Shown piece by piece: positions 29,355-39,522 of a stretch of 64,000 nt of DNA; the first letter of the stretch is position 1; every line of letters begins with the position of its first letter. The DNA comes from Bacillus spizizenii TU-B-10. GTDB lineage: Bacteria; Bacillota; Bacilli; Bacillales; Bacillaceae. The stretch lies in contig NC_016047.1 of assembly GCF_000227465.1 (NCBI RefSeq), positions 3,018,857-3,082,856 of the forward strand, given 5' to 3'. Below the pieces are notes generated by a model. The model saw only the letters and a program-made list of their open reading frames with translations, did not search any database and had not been told where the DNA came from. The position numbers and the translations under genes were made by a program.

Positions 29355-31295
29355 TCACAACGACGATTTAATAACCTTCTTATAATAAAGAACTGACAGA
29401 AAACCAAAAATCGAGTAGAGCGCAGTATATAACACCATCACCACTATCATCGGCGTCCAGACCTCAGATCCGAATAAGAACCAGCCGGATTGGACGGCAA
29501 AGTAGCTGTGGAAGAGACCGACAACCAGTGGAATGCCGAAGTTGTACATTTGTTTGATTCGTATCCCCTTTATCAGGTCGCCCTGCGTAAAACCGAGTTT
29601 TCTCAAAATCGTATAATTCGGTTTTTCATCTTCACTTTCACCCATTTGTTTAAAGTAAAGGATACACCCCGAGGTGATGAGAAATGTTAATCCTAAGAAA
29701 CCAACGATGAACATGACCATACCAAAAAGAGATTTTTGCGCAATACTTGTATCCAGCCTTGATAAATGCAGATCTTTCTTGTTCACCTTTTGAAAAAGCT
29801 CATTTGCTTTTTCAAGCTGATCTCCATGTTTCATATTAATGCCGATAAATTCAGATTGCGCCAGCTGAATGCGAGGGTCTTTATCTTTATTCAGCTGTTT
29901 AAACAGATTGTCATCCACTATGACTGCGGGCAGTCCCCCGCCTGTAAACGTGTAGGATACAAGAAACTCATCTCTTAATCCTTTATAGTGTAATGGTTGC
30001 GTTTCATGCTTGCTGTTTACTTTAATGCTGCCCGAGTCTTTTAAAACCATTATTTTTTGCAGCAAGTCGGTGTATCCTGAGAAAACCGCCTCCCCAGCCG
30101 CCACATCGACTCCGTTTACATCTTTGTCGCTAACAACAGCAAGCTGTAATTTGCTAGGATCCCCCTGCATCTCTTTCGGGGTTCCATCCATGATATTTGT
30201 GAGATCAAAAGACGATTGCAGGACAGGCATTTCTTTTTTGACGTACGAAATGTCATTTTCACTCAAACTGCTTTCAAATCGTTTGGCATCTTTCTCATTC
30301 ATGAATGAAAAGTCAGCTGCTACATTTTGTTCAGCAGTTTTTTCTGCCGAGTAATACGAAATATAAGCGAGCGATAACAGCCCGATGGCGAGCGCTGAAA
30401 CGGTTGTAATAATCGTCAATAGCAACGCGTTCGATTTCATTCTGAACATGATTGATGACAGTGACAGGACCTCAGAAATATTTAAGTAGCCGCCCTTGCT
30501 TTTTCGAATGATGTTCGAGATAAACGTAACCGATCCTTTATAAAACAAAAACGTCCCGATAATGACGCTCCCCAGGATGAAGCTCATCGCACCAAACAGT
30601 TCATTAATGGTCTTAAATTTTCCGCCAAACAGCTCAGAAGACACATAGTATCCTGTCAAAATCAGCACGATGCCTAAAGCGCCGATCAGCATCTGGAAAA
30701 ATGATATTTTCTTCACTTTATCTTCAGTGGAAGACGCCACTTTAAATAAAGATAATATACTTTGTTTTTTGATAAACGTATAATTCATGACCATAATCAA
30801 AAGGTAAATGCCGCAAAATACAATGATCGTTTGGATCAATGCTTGCTCGGAAAAATGCAGTTTCGCATCAGCTTTGACATCGACAATTTTGAACAGAATC
30901 ATCAGGACAAGCTTCGATATCGAAAACCCAGCCACTACCCCCATCGCTAGGGAACCGAAATACAGCATGATATTTTCTGCACTTAAGATACGAAAGATTT
31001 TATGCTTCGTCATTCCGATTAATTGAAACAGCCCGATTTCTTTACTCCGTCTTTTAATAAAAATCGTATTGGCATATAAAATGAAGATTGCCACTACAGC
31101 CACAAGCAAAATCGAAGCAGTTTTAATGGCCGCGGCTCCCTTGATTGAAGCCTTCACTTCGTTAATCGCAGGATCATATTGGAGCGTGACAAAAGCGAAA
31201 TAAAGCGCCACGCTAAAAATGAGCGCAAACACATACAGATAGTAATTCCGAAGGTTCTTTTTCAAATTTCGCAGGATGAGCTGATTAATGTTCAT
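29355..31295 (-). CDS. bceB: Bacitracin-type ABC transporter permease BceB
   Basis: This 646-residue FtsX-like permease has ten predicted membrane spans with a large extracellular domain of about 200 residues between spans 7 and 8. With BceA it frees the undecaprenyl-pyrophosphate target from bacitracin and similar peptides, and it also acts as the flux sensor for kinase BceS. The ATG at 31295 overlaps the bceA stop. The four genes run bceR-bceS-bceA-bceB. Confidence 0.94.
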   Translation of the reverse strand: MNINQLILRNLKKNLRNYYLYVFALIFSVALYFAFVTLQYDPAINEVKASIKGAAAIKTASILLVAVVAIFILYANTIFIKRRSKEIGLFQLIGMTKHKIFRILSAENIMLYFGSLAMGVVAGFSISKLVLMILFKIVDVKADAKLHFSEQALIQTIIVFCGIYLLIMVMNYTFIKKQSILSLFKVASSTEDKVKKISFFQMLIGALGIVLILTGYYVSSELFGGKFKTINELFGAMSFILGSVIIGTFLFYKGSVTFISNIIRKSKGGYLNISEVLSLSSIMFRMKSNALLLTIITTVSALAIGLLSLAYISYYSAEKTAEQNVAADFSFMNEKDAKRFESSLSENDISYVKKEMPVLQSSFDLTNIMDGTPKEMQGDPSKLQLAVVSDKDVNGVDVAAGEAVFSGYTDLLQKIMVLKDSGSIKVNSKHETQPLHYKGLRDEFLVSYTFTGGGLPAVIVDDNLFKQLNKDKDPRIQLAQSEFIGINMKHGDQLEKANELFQKVNKKDLHLSRLDTSIAQKSLFGMVMFIVGFLGLTFLITSGCILYFKQMGESEDEKPNYTILRKLGFTQGDLIKGIRIKQMYNFGIPLVVGLFHSYFAVQSGWFLFGSEVWTPMIVVMVLYTALYSIFGFLSVLYYKKVIKSSL

Positions 31296-32046
31296 GCTGC
31301 ACCCCGCCTAACACGCCTTGCGTTTTCATGATATCCTGGAAAAACGTCTGTCTGTCTTGGCCTCCTTTATTCAGCTGTGTATACATTTGCCCGTCCTTAA
31401 TAAAAATGACTCTCCCGCAGTAGCTTGCGGCGACGGGATCATGGGTGACCATAATGATCGTGGCGTGGCGTTTCTGATTGAGCTGACTCAGCTTGTTTAA
31501 TAGATCAGAGGCTGATTTCGAATCGAGCGCTCCGGTCGGTTCATCAGCGAAAATAATGCTCGGGTCATGTATAAACGCTCTGCCGGCCGATGTTCTCTGC
31601 TTCTGGCCTCCGGAAATTTCATTCGGGTACTTATCCCGCAATTCATAAATTCCCAATTCCTTTGCAACTTCCTCAAATTTGCGATTGGCTTCCTTTTTTG
31701 ATAGTTTCGTGATCGATAATGGCAGAAGGATATTCTCTTTCACTGTCAATGTGTCTAACAAATTGTAATCTTGAAAGATAAAGCCTAAATGCTGTTTTCT
31801 AAATTCAGCCAGCTGCTTTTCCTTCATAGAAGTCATTTCATTTCCGTTAATGTTGATCGTTCCGTGACTGACCTGATCAATCGAAGACAGCACGTTAAGC
31901 AATGTGGTTTTCCCGGACCCTGATGCCCCCATAATACTGACAAATTCGCCTTTTTGGATATGGATATCAATGCCTTTGAGCACTTCTTGTTTATTCAGTT
32001 TGTTTCCATAGCTTTTTCGAATTTTATTTGCTTGTAAAATCATCAT
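31285..32046 (-). CDS. bceA: Bacitracin-type ABC transporter ATPase BceA
   Basis: This 253-residue ATPase has Walker [10 protein letters not shown], signature [14 protein letters not shown] and Walker [16 protein letters not shown]. Two start ATGs are adjacent (32046, 32043), with AAAGGAG upstream; an open frame to 32151 runs back into the operator and is not used. It powers BceB and is induced through BceRS. Confidence 0.94.
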   Translation of the reverse strand: MMILQANKIRKSYGNKLNKQEVLKGIDIHIQKGEFVSIMGASGSGKTTLLNVLSSIDQVSHGTININGNEMTSMKEKQLAEFRKQHLGFIFQDYNLLDTLTVKENILLPLSITKLSKKEANRKFEEVAKELGIYELRDKYPNEISGGQKQRTSAGRAFIHDPSIIFADEPTGALDSKSASDLLNKLSQLNQKRHATIIMVTHDPVAASYCGRVIFIKDGQMYTQLNKGGQDRQTFFQDIMKTQGVLGGVQHEH

Positions 32047-32077
32047 TTCTATAATCTCCTTTATATTGGATAATCTC

Positions 32078-32083
32078 ATTATA
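32078..32083 (-). promoter_or_regulatory. -10 box of the bceA promoter
   Basis: A perfect TATAAT on the minus strand, with no good -35 at 16-18 bases, fits a promoter that depends on the activator BceR bound upstream. Confidence 0.65.
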
Positions 32084-32131
32084 AAAAGGAATGCCGGGCT
32101 TTTCCTTCGATACTGCGAACAAAAAAGAAAA

Positions 32132-32155
32132 GCATGTGACATTTTCGTCACATGC
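32132..32155 (-). promoter_or_regulatory. BceR binding site, also a terminator-like hairpin after bceS
   Basis: GCATGTGAC and GTCACATGC form a perfect 9-bp inverted repeat around GAAAAT, the known BceR motif TGTGAC-N6-GTCACA. Read on the minus strand the hairpin is followed by TTTTCTTTTTT, so it may also end the bceRS message. The bceS stop codon lies inside it. Confidence 0.8.
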
Positions 32156-33152
32156 TTATGACACGTTCAAATTGATTCCGTTTCGGAAAGGTTAATGTAA
32201 AAACGGTCCCCACACCGAACTCCGAATCAACATCAATATGGATCAATAACGGCGCCGCGGCTTTTTTCGCCAAGTACAGCCCCATGCCTGTGGACGCTTG
32301 ATCATGGTGGTCCGTTGTAGATGTAAATCCTTTATCAAAAATACGCGGCACATCTTTTTGATCAATGCCCCTGCCACAGTCTTTCACTTGGAGCTGCGTC
32401 CGTTCCCCTTTTTGAGTGCTTTTGATTTCTATCTCAGAGGCTTCGCTGTATTTCACCGCGTTTGTCAGCAGCTGTCTGATGATAAACGCCAGCCATTTTG
32501 CATCGCTCAGCACTTCTTCAGCCTCCAGCTGAATATCAAAGCCGATCCCTTTTTGGATACACCACGATTGTAAATCTTTGATTTCCTTGAAGATCAAAGG
32601 CTGAAGCTGAATAAATTCCACAGACAGATCGTTTTCAATAAATGATATGCGTTTTTGATGAAGCTGCTGATCTAAAAGCAGGTGAATACGCAGCCATTCA
32701 TATGATAGCTGGGATTTCAAAGCTTGGTTTTCCATTCTATCAATGATTAAATGCATCGCTGTCAATGGGGTTTTGACCTCATGGATCCATGCCATCAGCT
32801 CATCTTTTTCATTTTCCAATGCCAAGCGATGCCGGGCAGCGGTTTGCTTCAAGTGTTCCGTTTGCCCGGTAATGCTTCTTTCAACCATCGATTCAAACGG
32901 CGTTTCCGGTTCATTTATCGCTGTCACATCAAGATGATTCTCCCATGTTTGCAGGCTTTTATAAAACGCCGTTTCTTTCCGATAGCGGAACCAAAGGAAT
33001 ATGATAAAAAACAAGCCACACAAATACACCATATAAAGAACATTTTCAAATGAAATGGAAGGATCAACAAAAGCAATGACTAACATCAAAGCCTGCTGAA
33101 ACAAAAACACGGCAATCCAGCTTCGCCTTTCAGTGAGGAATGCTTTAATCAT
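32148..33152 (-). CDS. bceS: Intramembrane-sensing histidine kinase BceS
   Basis: This 334-residue kinase has two membrane spans (about 10-27 and 35-52) with almost no extracellular loop, an H-box [11 protein letters not shown] with the phosphorylated His near residue 124, and an HATPase domain ([23 protein letters not shown]). It gets its signal from BceB rather than the drug. The ATG at 33152 overlaps the bceR stop by eight bases. Confidence 0.94.
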   Translation of the reverse strand: MIKAFLTERRSWIAVFLFQQALMLVIAFVDPSISFENVLYMVYLCGLFFIIFLWFRYRKETAFYKSLQTWENHLDVTAINEPETPFESMVERSITGQTEHLKQTAARHRLALENEKDELMAWIHEVKTPLTAMHLIIDRMENQALKSQLSYEWLRIHLLLDQQLHQKRISFIENDLSVEFIQLQPLIFKEIKDLQSWCIQKGIGFDIQLEAEEVLSDAKWLAFIIRQLLTNAVKYSEASEIEIKSTQKGERTQLQVKDCGRGIDQKDVPRIFDKGFTSTTDHHDQASTGMGLYLAKKAAAPLLIHIDVDSEFGVGTVFTLTFPKRNQFERVISM

Positions 33153-33840
33153 AGAAATGATCTTCTTCCTTCGCCATGTAGCCTTGGCCGACCTTTGTCT
33201 CGATATACGTGCCAAGCTGCAGGGCATCCAGTTTTTTCCGTAGGCGGTTGACATTGACGGTCAGCGTATTATCACTCACAAACCGCTCATCGTTCCACAA
33301 GCTTCTGATCAGCTCTTCCCGGCTGACGATCTTGTTTTTTTGTTCTATTAGCTGTTTTAAAATGAACATTTCATTTTTAGTCAGTTCAACAGAGCCTTTG
33401 TCATTGCTGACGAGGTTCTGCTCTGCGTCTATGGCAGCACCGCACCATGTTTTGATCGTGCTCGGCTCCGTATTATAATGATGCACGCGCCGGAAAATCG
33501 CTTGGATTTTCGCAATCAGCACATCAAAGTGAAATGGCTTTTGAATAAAGTCGTCTGCTCCGAGCTGCATAGACATCACCATATCAGCAGGATGATCACG
33601 GGAAGATAAAAAGAGAATCGGTACATTTGACCGGGAGCGGATCAGCCGGCACCAATGAAATCCATCGAATTTAGGCAGCTGGACATCAATAATGACACAA
33701 TCAGGCTTAACCGCCGCAAATTCCTGTAGCACTTGACTGAAATCCTGAATGCCGTATACATCATAAGACCATCCCGTTAAACGATCCTTGATTTCATGAA
33801 ACAGCGATTCATCATCTTCAATCAGCAAAAGTTTAAACAA
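33145..33840 (-). CDS. bceR: Response regulator BceR
   Basis: This 231-residue OmpR-family regulator has the receiver Asp in VIIDVQLP near residue 52, the K in FIQKPF, and a winged-helix DNA-binding domain with NDERFVSDNTLTVNVNRLRKKL. It activates bceAB through the site at 32132-32155. I choose TTG at 33840, with GGTGAG upstream; the frame is open to 33894 without a good site. Confidence 0.93.
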   Translation of the reverse strand: MFKLLLIEDDESLFHEIKDRLTGWSYDVYGIQDFSQVLQEFAAVKPDCVIIDVQLPKFDGFHWCRLIRSRSNVPILFLSSRDHPADMVMSMQLGADDFIQKPFHFDVLIAKIQAIFRRVHHYNTEPSTIKTWCGAAIDAEQNLVSNDKGSVELTKNEMFILKQLIEQKNKIVSREELIRSLWNDERFVSDNTLTVNVNRLRKKLDALQLGTYIETKVGQGYMAKEEDHFYD

Positions 33841-33897
33841 TCGACTCACCGCACTTTTTCCTTTTTTATCAAGTGTATAGCAAAACACCTTCATACG

Positions 33898-33928
33898 CTA
33901 TAGAGAAAGCCGGCTGTCTCAGCCGGCT
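33898..33928 (-). terminator. Terminator of the ytr operon
   Basis: On the minus strand AGCCGGCT, five bases, AGCCGGCT (each arm self-complementary) is followed by TTTCTCT. The T-run is modest. Confidence 0.65.
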
Positions 33929-33936
33929 CGTACGCA

Positions 33937-35247
33937 TTATAATTCTCTTCTCAACGCAGTCAGCACGTTGGTTTTAGTCGCTTTTCTTGCCGGGTTCATA
34001 CCGGAAATCACCGCAACCCCTCCGCAAATCACAACGGCAATGATCACAAGGCTGCCCGGGATATACGAGAATGTGTAATTCAAATCGCCCGCTTCGCCTC
34101 CGCTTGTCGCCGCGAGAATCATTGGAACGGCCAGGTTGACAAGGTAGCTCACGCCGTAAGAAATGATAATCCCAATCACACAGCCTAAAATCCCGATATA
34201 CGCGCTTTCCATCAAGAACATTCGGCGAATAATAGACGGACTCGCTCCAATCGCTTTCATAATGCCAATCTCCTGCGTTCTTTCTGTAACTGCCATCGTC
34301 ATCGTGTTAAAAATGCCGATTGCTGAGATGATAACAGCAATACATCCGACAAAGATCAGGCCGATTTTGAAGACCATGAAGAAGGTGTTGACTCCTTCAA
34401 GCTCGGTCGTAACTGATGTGACATAGTATCCATCATCTGTCAGATCATTTGTCAGCTGTTCCACGTTCTCAAATTTATCAGCAAAAACGCTAATGTTATT
34501 TTCAACATTTCCGCCTTTAAAATCTAAGAATTCCGAAAAATCCTTCTTGAATTGATCACTGATGAAAATGTTTGAGTCCTCCATCCAATCTTGAGATGGC
34601 TTTTTTGCAATACCGACAATTTTAAAGTCATATGTTTTTGTTTTTTCAACATCCCCTGTTTTAGGATCTGTTTTTGATACACTTAATTCAATCGTTTTGT
34701 TCAGAATATCTTTCGTATAGCCTTCTGGTTCTTTTATATCTTCCGGGTTTCCTTTTGCTTCCTCGATTTTTTTGTTATACTCTTCCGATTCTTTTTTCGT
34801 CAATAATCTCTTTGCAAAGTCGTATCCTACTACGATTTCATTTTCCGACTTTGCGACTCTTCCTTTTTCCAACTCCATATTGGCCTTTAGTTCATCATTC
34901 ATATTGGTAAAGATTAAATTAGAGCTTTCATTTGTACGATTGCCTAAAGTTGCTTTGTTTGGTTCATACACTTGCGTTCTTTCTACAACTGACCTTACAT
35001 GATCGTACTTCTCTAAATCAGCTTTTTTAATGGGCTTATCGCCTTCCTTGCCCATTACACTGACTTTAGTCACAACCTGCTGGCTCATTGTGATATCCGT
35101 AATCGTCTTTTGAATGCCGAATCCAACCGATGACAGCACCACTAAAAACGCACACGCCATTGTTGTCGCAAGAATTGTCATAAAGACACGCAGCCTGTTT
35201 TTCTTCATATTTCTTCTGATAAAATGAACCTGATCCTTAAACCTCAA
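33937..35247 (-). CDS. ytrF: MacB/FtsX-type ABC transporter permease YtrF
   Basis: This 436-residue permease has one N-terminal membrane span (about 22-42), a large extracellular domain (about 45-285) rich in charged residues, and three C-terminal spans. This is the MacB layout. It works with ATPase YtrE. The ytr operon is induced by cell-wall antibiotics such as glycopeptides and ramoplanin. The start is TTG at 35247, overlapping the last codons of ytrE; an internal Met14 is an alternative. Confidence 0.88.
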   Translation of the reverse strand: MRFKDQVHFIRRNMKKNRLRVFMTILATTMACAFLVVLSSVGFGIQKTITDITMSQQVVTKVSVMGKEGDKPIKKADLEKYDHVRSVVERTQVYEPNKATLGNRTNESSNLIFTNMNDELKANMELEKGRVAKSENEIVVGYDFAKRLLTKKESEEYNKKIEEAKGNPEDIKEPEGYTKDILNKTIELSVSKTDPKTGDVEKTKTYDFKIVGIAKKPSQDWMEDSNIFISDQFKKDFSEFLDFKGGNVENNISVFADKFENVEQLTNDLTDDGYYVTSVTTELEGVNTFFMVFKIGLIFVGCIAVIISAIGIFNTMTMAVTERTQEIGIMKAIGASPSIIRRMFLMESAYIGILGCVIGIIISYGVSYLVNLAVPMILAATSGGEAGDLNYTFSYIPGSLVIIAVVICGGVAVISGMNPARKATKTNVLTALRREL

Positions 35248-35932
35248 CGGTAATTCCCCCTTTTAACACACCGTCATGAAGCTGAAATTTTGAATGTCCG
35301 ATGGAAGCCACTTCATCATCGTGAGTAATAATCACAAATGTAATGCCCCGCTCACGGTTTAGCTGTTGAATCAAATTCAGCACTTCCTGTTCCGTTTCTG
35401 AATCAAGGCTTCCCGTCGGCTCATCCGCTAAAATAATGGATGGGTTTAAAATCAATGCTCGCGCAATACTGACACGCTGCTGCTGGCCGCCCGACAGTTC
35501 ATTCGGATAATGAGCGGCGTGATTTTCCAAACCAACGCGTTTCAGCATGTCCTGCACCTTTTGCTTGCGCTCAGATGGTTTAATCCCTTTTAACGCCAGC
35601 GGCATTTCAACATTTTCATACGTCGTTAACCCCGGGATAAGCTGAAAGCTTTGAAAAATAAACCCGAAATGGTCAAGCCGAAATTGCGCCCATTCCTTTT
35701 CATTAAATCCCGTAACATCAGTGCCATTAATGACAATCCGTCCTTTTGACGGCGATATGTAACCGGAAATTAAATTCAAAAGCGTGGATTTTCCTGAGCC
35801 GCTTCGCCCGACAATACAGGCGATTTCACCTTTCGCCACGCTTAAGGAAACACCCTTCAATACTGGAACTTCATTCTCACGGCCCTTTTTTCCGATCGTG
35901 AAAGAATGGTCGATATGCTGAACATCAATCAT
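35237..35932 (-). CDS. ytrE: ABC transporter ATPase YtrE
   Basis: This 231-residue LolD-type ATPase has Walker [10 protein letters not shown], signature [16 protein letters not shown] and Walker [16 protein letters not shown]. It energises YtrF. It is 15 bases after ytrD in the operon and overlaps ytrF by 11 bases. Confidence 0.92.
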   Translation of the reverse strand: MIDVQHIDHSFTIGKKGRENEVPVLKGVSLSVAKGEIACIVGRSGSGKSTLLNLISGYISPSKGRIVINGTDVTGFNEKEWAQFRLDHFGFIFQSFQLIPGLTTYENVEMPLALKGIKPSERKQKVQDMLKRVGLENHAAHYPNELSGGQQQRVSIARALILNPSIILADEPTGSLDSETEQEVLNLIQQLNRERGITFVIITHDDEVASIGHSKFQLHDGVLKGGITVEV

Positions 35933-35946
35933 ATATTCTCTCTCCC

Positions 35947-36924
35947 TTACAACTGTTTTGTTTTTTTATAAATCGCAAAATAACTGATGAAGAAACCAAT
36001 CACAGCGCCTGCAGCCATGCCGACGACATAGCCGGCAAAGCTCTCGCTTGCAGCGTATCCAAAGTAGCCGAAGCCCAAAATGCCAATAATAATGACGATC
36101 ACTTGCACCGGGCGATCCAATGCTTTCCACAAAAAGAAATATCCATTTCGTTCATTAGACAGTTTGACGAAACTGATGTAGCCGATGATGTAGAACATGA
36201 TGCTCATCACAGCTGGAATCACTAAATAATGCGGTGAATCCTCAACCCAGTTTGGAACAACATATGTGATCGGAAATATATACTGCATCCATTCAGGTAT
36301 AGGGAAATCTAAAAATCCCGCTCTCCCGCCAAAAAGGATATCCATATTAATCGCAGGAAGGGTAATCACTAAAAAAGGCAAGATGGTGACAGTAAATGAG
36401 ACCAGCAGCTGTGCAAAAATATGGCCTGTCAAAGCTCCTCCAGCCATAACCAAAGAATAAGCCAGCATGCTGATGATGATCATACCAAGGCTGTAGTGAT
36501 GAAAATTAGCAACCTGATCAGGCTTCAAAAGCATAACCAGCAAAACAGCTAATCCATACCCCGTGATTTGTGAAACCACAATCACCATTCCGCCCATCAT
36601 AAACTTTGCGTTAAATACCTGCCCACGTGTATAAGGAAGGCTTAATGTAAAATCAAACAAGCCCTTGCTTCGTTCAATCCCAAGCTGGCTGACCGCCAAA
36701 ACGACACCCCAAATCCAAAACAGTGAGATAAATGTGCCGTTTAAATAGTTAATCGTAAATACGCAGGTTCCGACCCACTCGTTCTGATTAGCCACGCAGC
36801 CTTGATATGAGATGTACGTATTTAAAACGGTAAAAGGATTGCTAAGCATAAATACCAAAAAAATCATGATGAGCAGAGCTTTATTTTGCTTCCACTCTTT
36901 ATAAAACAGCCCGGAATCCGGCAC
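35947..36924 (-). CDS. ytrD: ABC-2 type permease YtrD, paralogue of YtrC
   Basis: This 325-residue integral membrane protein has about eight hydrophobic spans. It shares the pattern LxYxEWKQN near its start, FDFTLSLPYTRGQVFNAKF and the GYISFVKLSNERNGYFFLWKALDRPVQ block with YtrC, so the two are tandem duplicates. It probably forms a heterodimeric channel with YtrC, driven by YtrB. The start is GTG at 36924, seven bases after GGAGGG. Confidence 0.88.
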   Translation of the reverse strand: MPDSGLFYKEWKQNKALLIMIFLVFMLSNPFTVLNTYISYQGCVANQNEWVGTCVFTINYLNGTFISLFWIWGVVLAVSQLGIERSKGLFDFTLSLPYTRGQVFNAKFMMGGMVIVVSQITGYGLAVLLVMLLKPDQVANFHHYSLGMIIISMLAYSLVMAGGALTGHIFAQLLVSFTVTILPFLVITLPAINMDILFGGRAGFLDFPIPEWMQYIFPITYVVPNWVEDSPHYLVIPAVMSIMFYIIGYISFVKLSNERNGYFFLWKALDRPVQVIVIIIGILGFGYFGYAASESFAGYVVGMAAGAVIGFFISYFAIYKKTKQL

Positions 36925-36954
36925 ATTACTTCCCTCCAAACCGAAAGCATGATC

Positions 36955-37941
36955 TTAATTTTTCGTTTTCTTATAAATGGAGAAGTAGCTCACAAAGAAT
37001 CCAACCACCGCTCCAATGACCATTCCAAAAATATAACCAATAATGGACTGTCCGGCAGAGTATCCAAATAAACCAAAACCAAGAATACCGAAAGCCATAA
37101 CCAGAATTTGTACAGGACGGTCTAATCTGTTCCAAAGGAAAAAGTGTCCGTTTCGCTCACTTGGATGCTTTTTGAAGCTTATATAGCCAATCAAGTAAAA
37201 CAGAATGCTCATAGCAGCTGGAATCATTAGAATATATTTACTATCGATAAGCCAGTCACTTGCAACATAACCAATGGGCACAAGATATAATAAATTGCTT
37301 GCCAGAGAGAAATAAGCTTCAGGAGAAGGGAACATTTCCCATATACTAACACCAAAAACAATTTCAAAGTTTCCTACCGGCAAAGCAACAATTAAATACG
37401 GTAATACCGCTGCAGCAAATGCCGTTAATAACTGGGCAAAAACATTCCCCGTTAATGCACCGGCGGCCATCAACAAACAATAAGCCATAAAACTAATCAC
37501 GATTACTCCAACACTGCTGTGCTCAAAAAAGTAGACGTGTTCAGGGTTATAGACAAGAATCAGCAGCCATGCGAGTAGAAAGCCAATCAATTGCGACAGC
37601 ACAATCACAATACCGCCTAACCAAAATTTCGTCTGAAAAATCTGGCTTCTGTTATAAGGGAGGCTTAATATAAAATCCATCGTGCCTTTCGAACGTTCCA
37701 TTCCCAGGAAGCAAACCGCCAAAATGACACCCGGCACCCAGTTGATATCTATCAGATTGCTCCTATGATAATTTACAATAAAATCACAATATTGCGGGTC
37801 TTGATGAGCCAGACACCCTTGATAAGACAAATACGTATTAACGATAGAAAGCGGATTTGCCAGCACTAAAAACACAATACTTAACAAAAGCACCACTTGA
37901 TTCTGCTTCCACTCTCGATAGAGGAGACCTCGGTCTACCAT
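36955..37941 (-). CDS. ytrC: ABC-2 type permease YtrC
   Basis: This 328-residue membrane protein has about eight spans and is a paralogue of YtrD. Its MDFILSLPYNRSQIFQTKF and SERNGHFFLWNRLDRPVQ blocks match that protein closely. It follows ytrB with a seven-base overlap. The substrate of this transporter is not established; acetoin use was proposed, and overexpression alters cell-wall thickness and competence in published work. Confidence 0.88.
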   Translation of the reverse strand: MVDRGLLYREWKQNQVVLLLSIVFLVLANPLSIVNTYLSYQGCLAHQDPQYCDFIVNYHRSNLIDINWVPGVILAVCFLGMERSKGTMDFILSLPYNRSQIFQTKFWLGGIVIVLSQLIGFLLAWLLILVYNPEHVYFFEHSSVGVIVISFMAYCLLMAAGALTGNVFAQLLTAFAAAVLPYLIVALPVGNFEIVFGVSIWEMFPSPEAYFSLASNLLYLVPIGYVASDWLIDSKYILMIPAAMSILFYLIGYISFKKHPSERNGHFFLWNRLDRPVQILVMAFGILGFGLFGYSAGQSIIGYIFGMVIGAVVGFFVSYFSIYKKTKN

Positions 37942-38813
37942 CTCCGCTTCCCTCCAAACTTCGCAATGAATACTTCTTCCAAGTTGACAGGAAGCTCATT
38001 CCACACTTTTGGCTTCAGTTCTCTCAAAAAGCTCTTGTTCTCCTCATCGCTTTTCGGGATCAGCACCGTGTAAAACACACCGGCCTGATCGAGCATCGGA
38101 ATGTTTTTCTCTCTGATGGCCAAATTGACATCTGTATCAAACGCCATTTGAATTTTAATGTATTCTTCTTTTAATTCATCAAGATCCATGACATTTGTCA
38201 GTCTGTTATCTTCGAGAAAACCAATTCGGTTGCACATCCGCTCTATGTCCTCAAGCCGGTGAGAGGTAATCAGAATGCTCGTATCACGCTCAGCCACTTC
38301 ATCGACCATCAGCTGCAGCACATCATGTCTTGTCACCGCGTCTATTCCATCCGTCGGCTCATCAAGGAGAATGAGCGCCGGTCTCGCCGCAAACGACAGA
38401 ACGAGCGACAGCTGTTTTTTCAAACCTGTCGACAGCTCGCGGTATTTTTTCGTTTCTGGAATTTCATACCTGTTCATCAGCTCATTCGCATACGTAACAT
38501 CAAATTTCGGATAAATTCTTCTTAGGATATCGACTAGCTGCTTGTATGTATACTTGTCGTAAAAAGGATTTTGAACAGGCATGTAGATGATATTCTGTTT
38601 GACCTTCGGATGCTTTTTGATTTCTACGCCATCAAACAAAATCGTCCCGCTGTCGGCGAAAATGATTTGCTGGATTAAGCGAAGCATCGTCGTTTTGCCT
38701 GACCCATTGCGGCCGAGCAGCCCGAAGATTTCTCCTTTTTCAATTGTTAATGAAACATCTTTTAATACTTGATTGCCGTCAATCGTTTTTGACAGCTGCC
38801 GTAGTTCAATCAT
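37935..38813 (-). CDS. ytrB: ABC transporter ATPase YtrB
   Basis: This 292-residue ATPase has Walker A GRNGSGKTT, signature LSTGLKKQLSLVLSF and Walker B LILLDEPTDGIDAVTRHD, plus a 75-residue C-terminal extension. It pairs with YtrC/YtrD. It overlaps ytrA by eight bases and ytrC by seven. Confidence 0.92.
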   Translation of the reverse strand: MIELRQLSKTIDGNQVLKDVSLTIEKGEIFGLLGRNGSGKTTMLRLIQQIIFADSGTILFDGVEIKKHPKVKQNIIYMPVQNPFYDKYTYKQLVDILRRIYPKFDVTYANELMNRYEIPETKKYRELSTGLKKQLSLVLSFAARPALILLDEPTDGIDAVTRHDVLQLMVDEVAERDTSILITSHRLEDIERMCNRIGFLEDNRLTNVMDLDELKEEYIKIQMAFDTDVNLAIREKNIPMLDQAGVFYTVLIPKSDEENKSFLRELKPKVWNELPVNLEEVFIAKFGGKRRW

Positions 38814-39198
38814 TTTCTACGCCTCCCTTCACATCAGCGCTGATTTCCTTTATCCATTCTTGCAGTTTCTCCAGCTCAACCCCTGCATAGTGTGCATCGA
38901 TGATGAGCTGTTTGAGTTGCTCTTTAATCATCGTCATCTTCCCTTCAACCAGTGTCGTTTTTGCATTCTCCGATATATAGGTCCCTCTGCCCCGAAGCGT
39001 TTCAATAATCCCCTCTCGCTCAAGCTCTTTATACGCTTTGCTGACAGTGTTCGGATTCGCAATAATGATCGTCGCCAATTCTCTGACAGAAGGAAGCTTA
39101 TCACCAGGCTTCATGATCCCTTTCAAACAAAGCTCTTTCATCTGCTGAATAATTTGTTCGTAAATGGGTGTTGAGCTTCTTGGATCGATTTGAATCAT
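38806..39198 (-). CDS. ytrA: GntR-family repressor YtrA
   Basis: This 130-residue short GntR protein has a winged helix at residues 10-75 (GDKLPSVRELATIIIANPNTVSKAYKEL) and a short dimerising tail. It represses its own operon and, in B. subtilis, ywoBCD. The operator with the known spacing lies upstream at 39420-39444. It is the second gene, after the small ytrG. Confidence 0.93.
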   Translation of the reverse strand: MIQIDPRSSTPIYEQIIQQMKELCLKGIMKPGDKLPSVRELATIIIANPNTVSKAYKELEREGIIETLRGRGTYISENAKTTLVEGKMTMIKEQLKQLIIDAHYAGVELEKLQEWIKEISADVKGGVEND

Positions 39199-39230
39199 TT
39201 ACTTCCCTACTTTCTATACGATCTGAACCT

Positions 39231-39368
39231 TTATAAATAAAACTGATCAATTATACTTTTTTGCCATTCAAAACCGATCATCACAAGAACAAGAAAAAAA
39301 GAACAAGCGATCACAGATGCAGCGATCAGCATCGGCAAGTTACGTTTGCTTCGTTTTTTATGTTTCAT
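39231..39368 (-). CDS. ytrG: Small membrane peptide YtrG (45 aa), first gene of the ytr operon
   Basis: This 45-residue peptide has a highly basic start (MKHKKRSKRN), one hydrophobic span (about 12-32) and a short polar end. AAAGGGAGG lies eight bases before the ATG at 39368. The stop is 32 bases before ytrA. It matches the small first gene ytrG as I recall it. Function unknown; its basic-plus-one-span form suggests a small membrane regulator or accessory subunit of the transporter. Confidence 0.82.
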   Translation of the reverse strand: MKHKKRSKRNLPMLIAASVIACSFFLVLVMIGFEWQKSIIDQFYL

Positions 39369-39419
39369 AACTGCCTCCCTTTAATTTCAATATATAAATG
39401 ACTTTTCATCAGTGTCTAT

Positions 39420-39444
39420 AGTGTATTACTTCAATTAGTACACT
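39420..39444 (-). promoter_or_regulatory. YtrA operator overlapping the ytr promoter
   Basis: AGTGTA, 13 bases, TACACT exactly matches the published YtrA inverted repeat and spacing. A candidate -10 (TAATAC) with TTGTAT 18 bases upstream lies across it, so YtrA binding would exclude RNA polymerase. Confidence 0.88.
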
Positions 39445-39488
39445 TAATACAATAAATACTTTGATCCACAAAGTCAATCCCTTTTTAC

Positions 39489-39521
39489 AAAAAAACGGAC
39501 CCTTATCAAAAGGGTCCGTTT
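39489..39521 (-). terminator. Terminator of ytzC
   Basis: AAACGGACCCTT / AAGGGTCCGTTT, 12-bp stem, followed on the minus strand by a T-run. Confidence 0.88.
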
Positions 39522-39522
39522 C

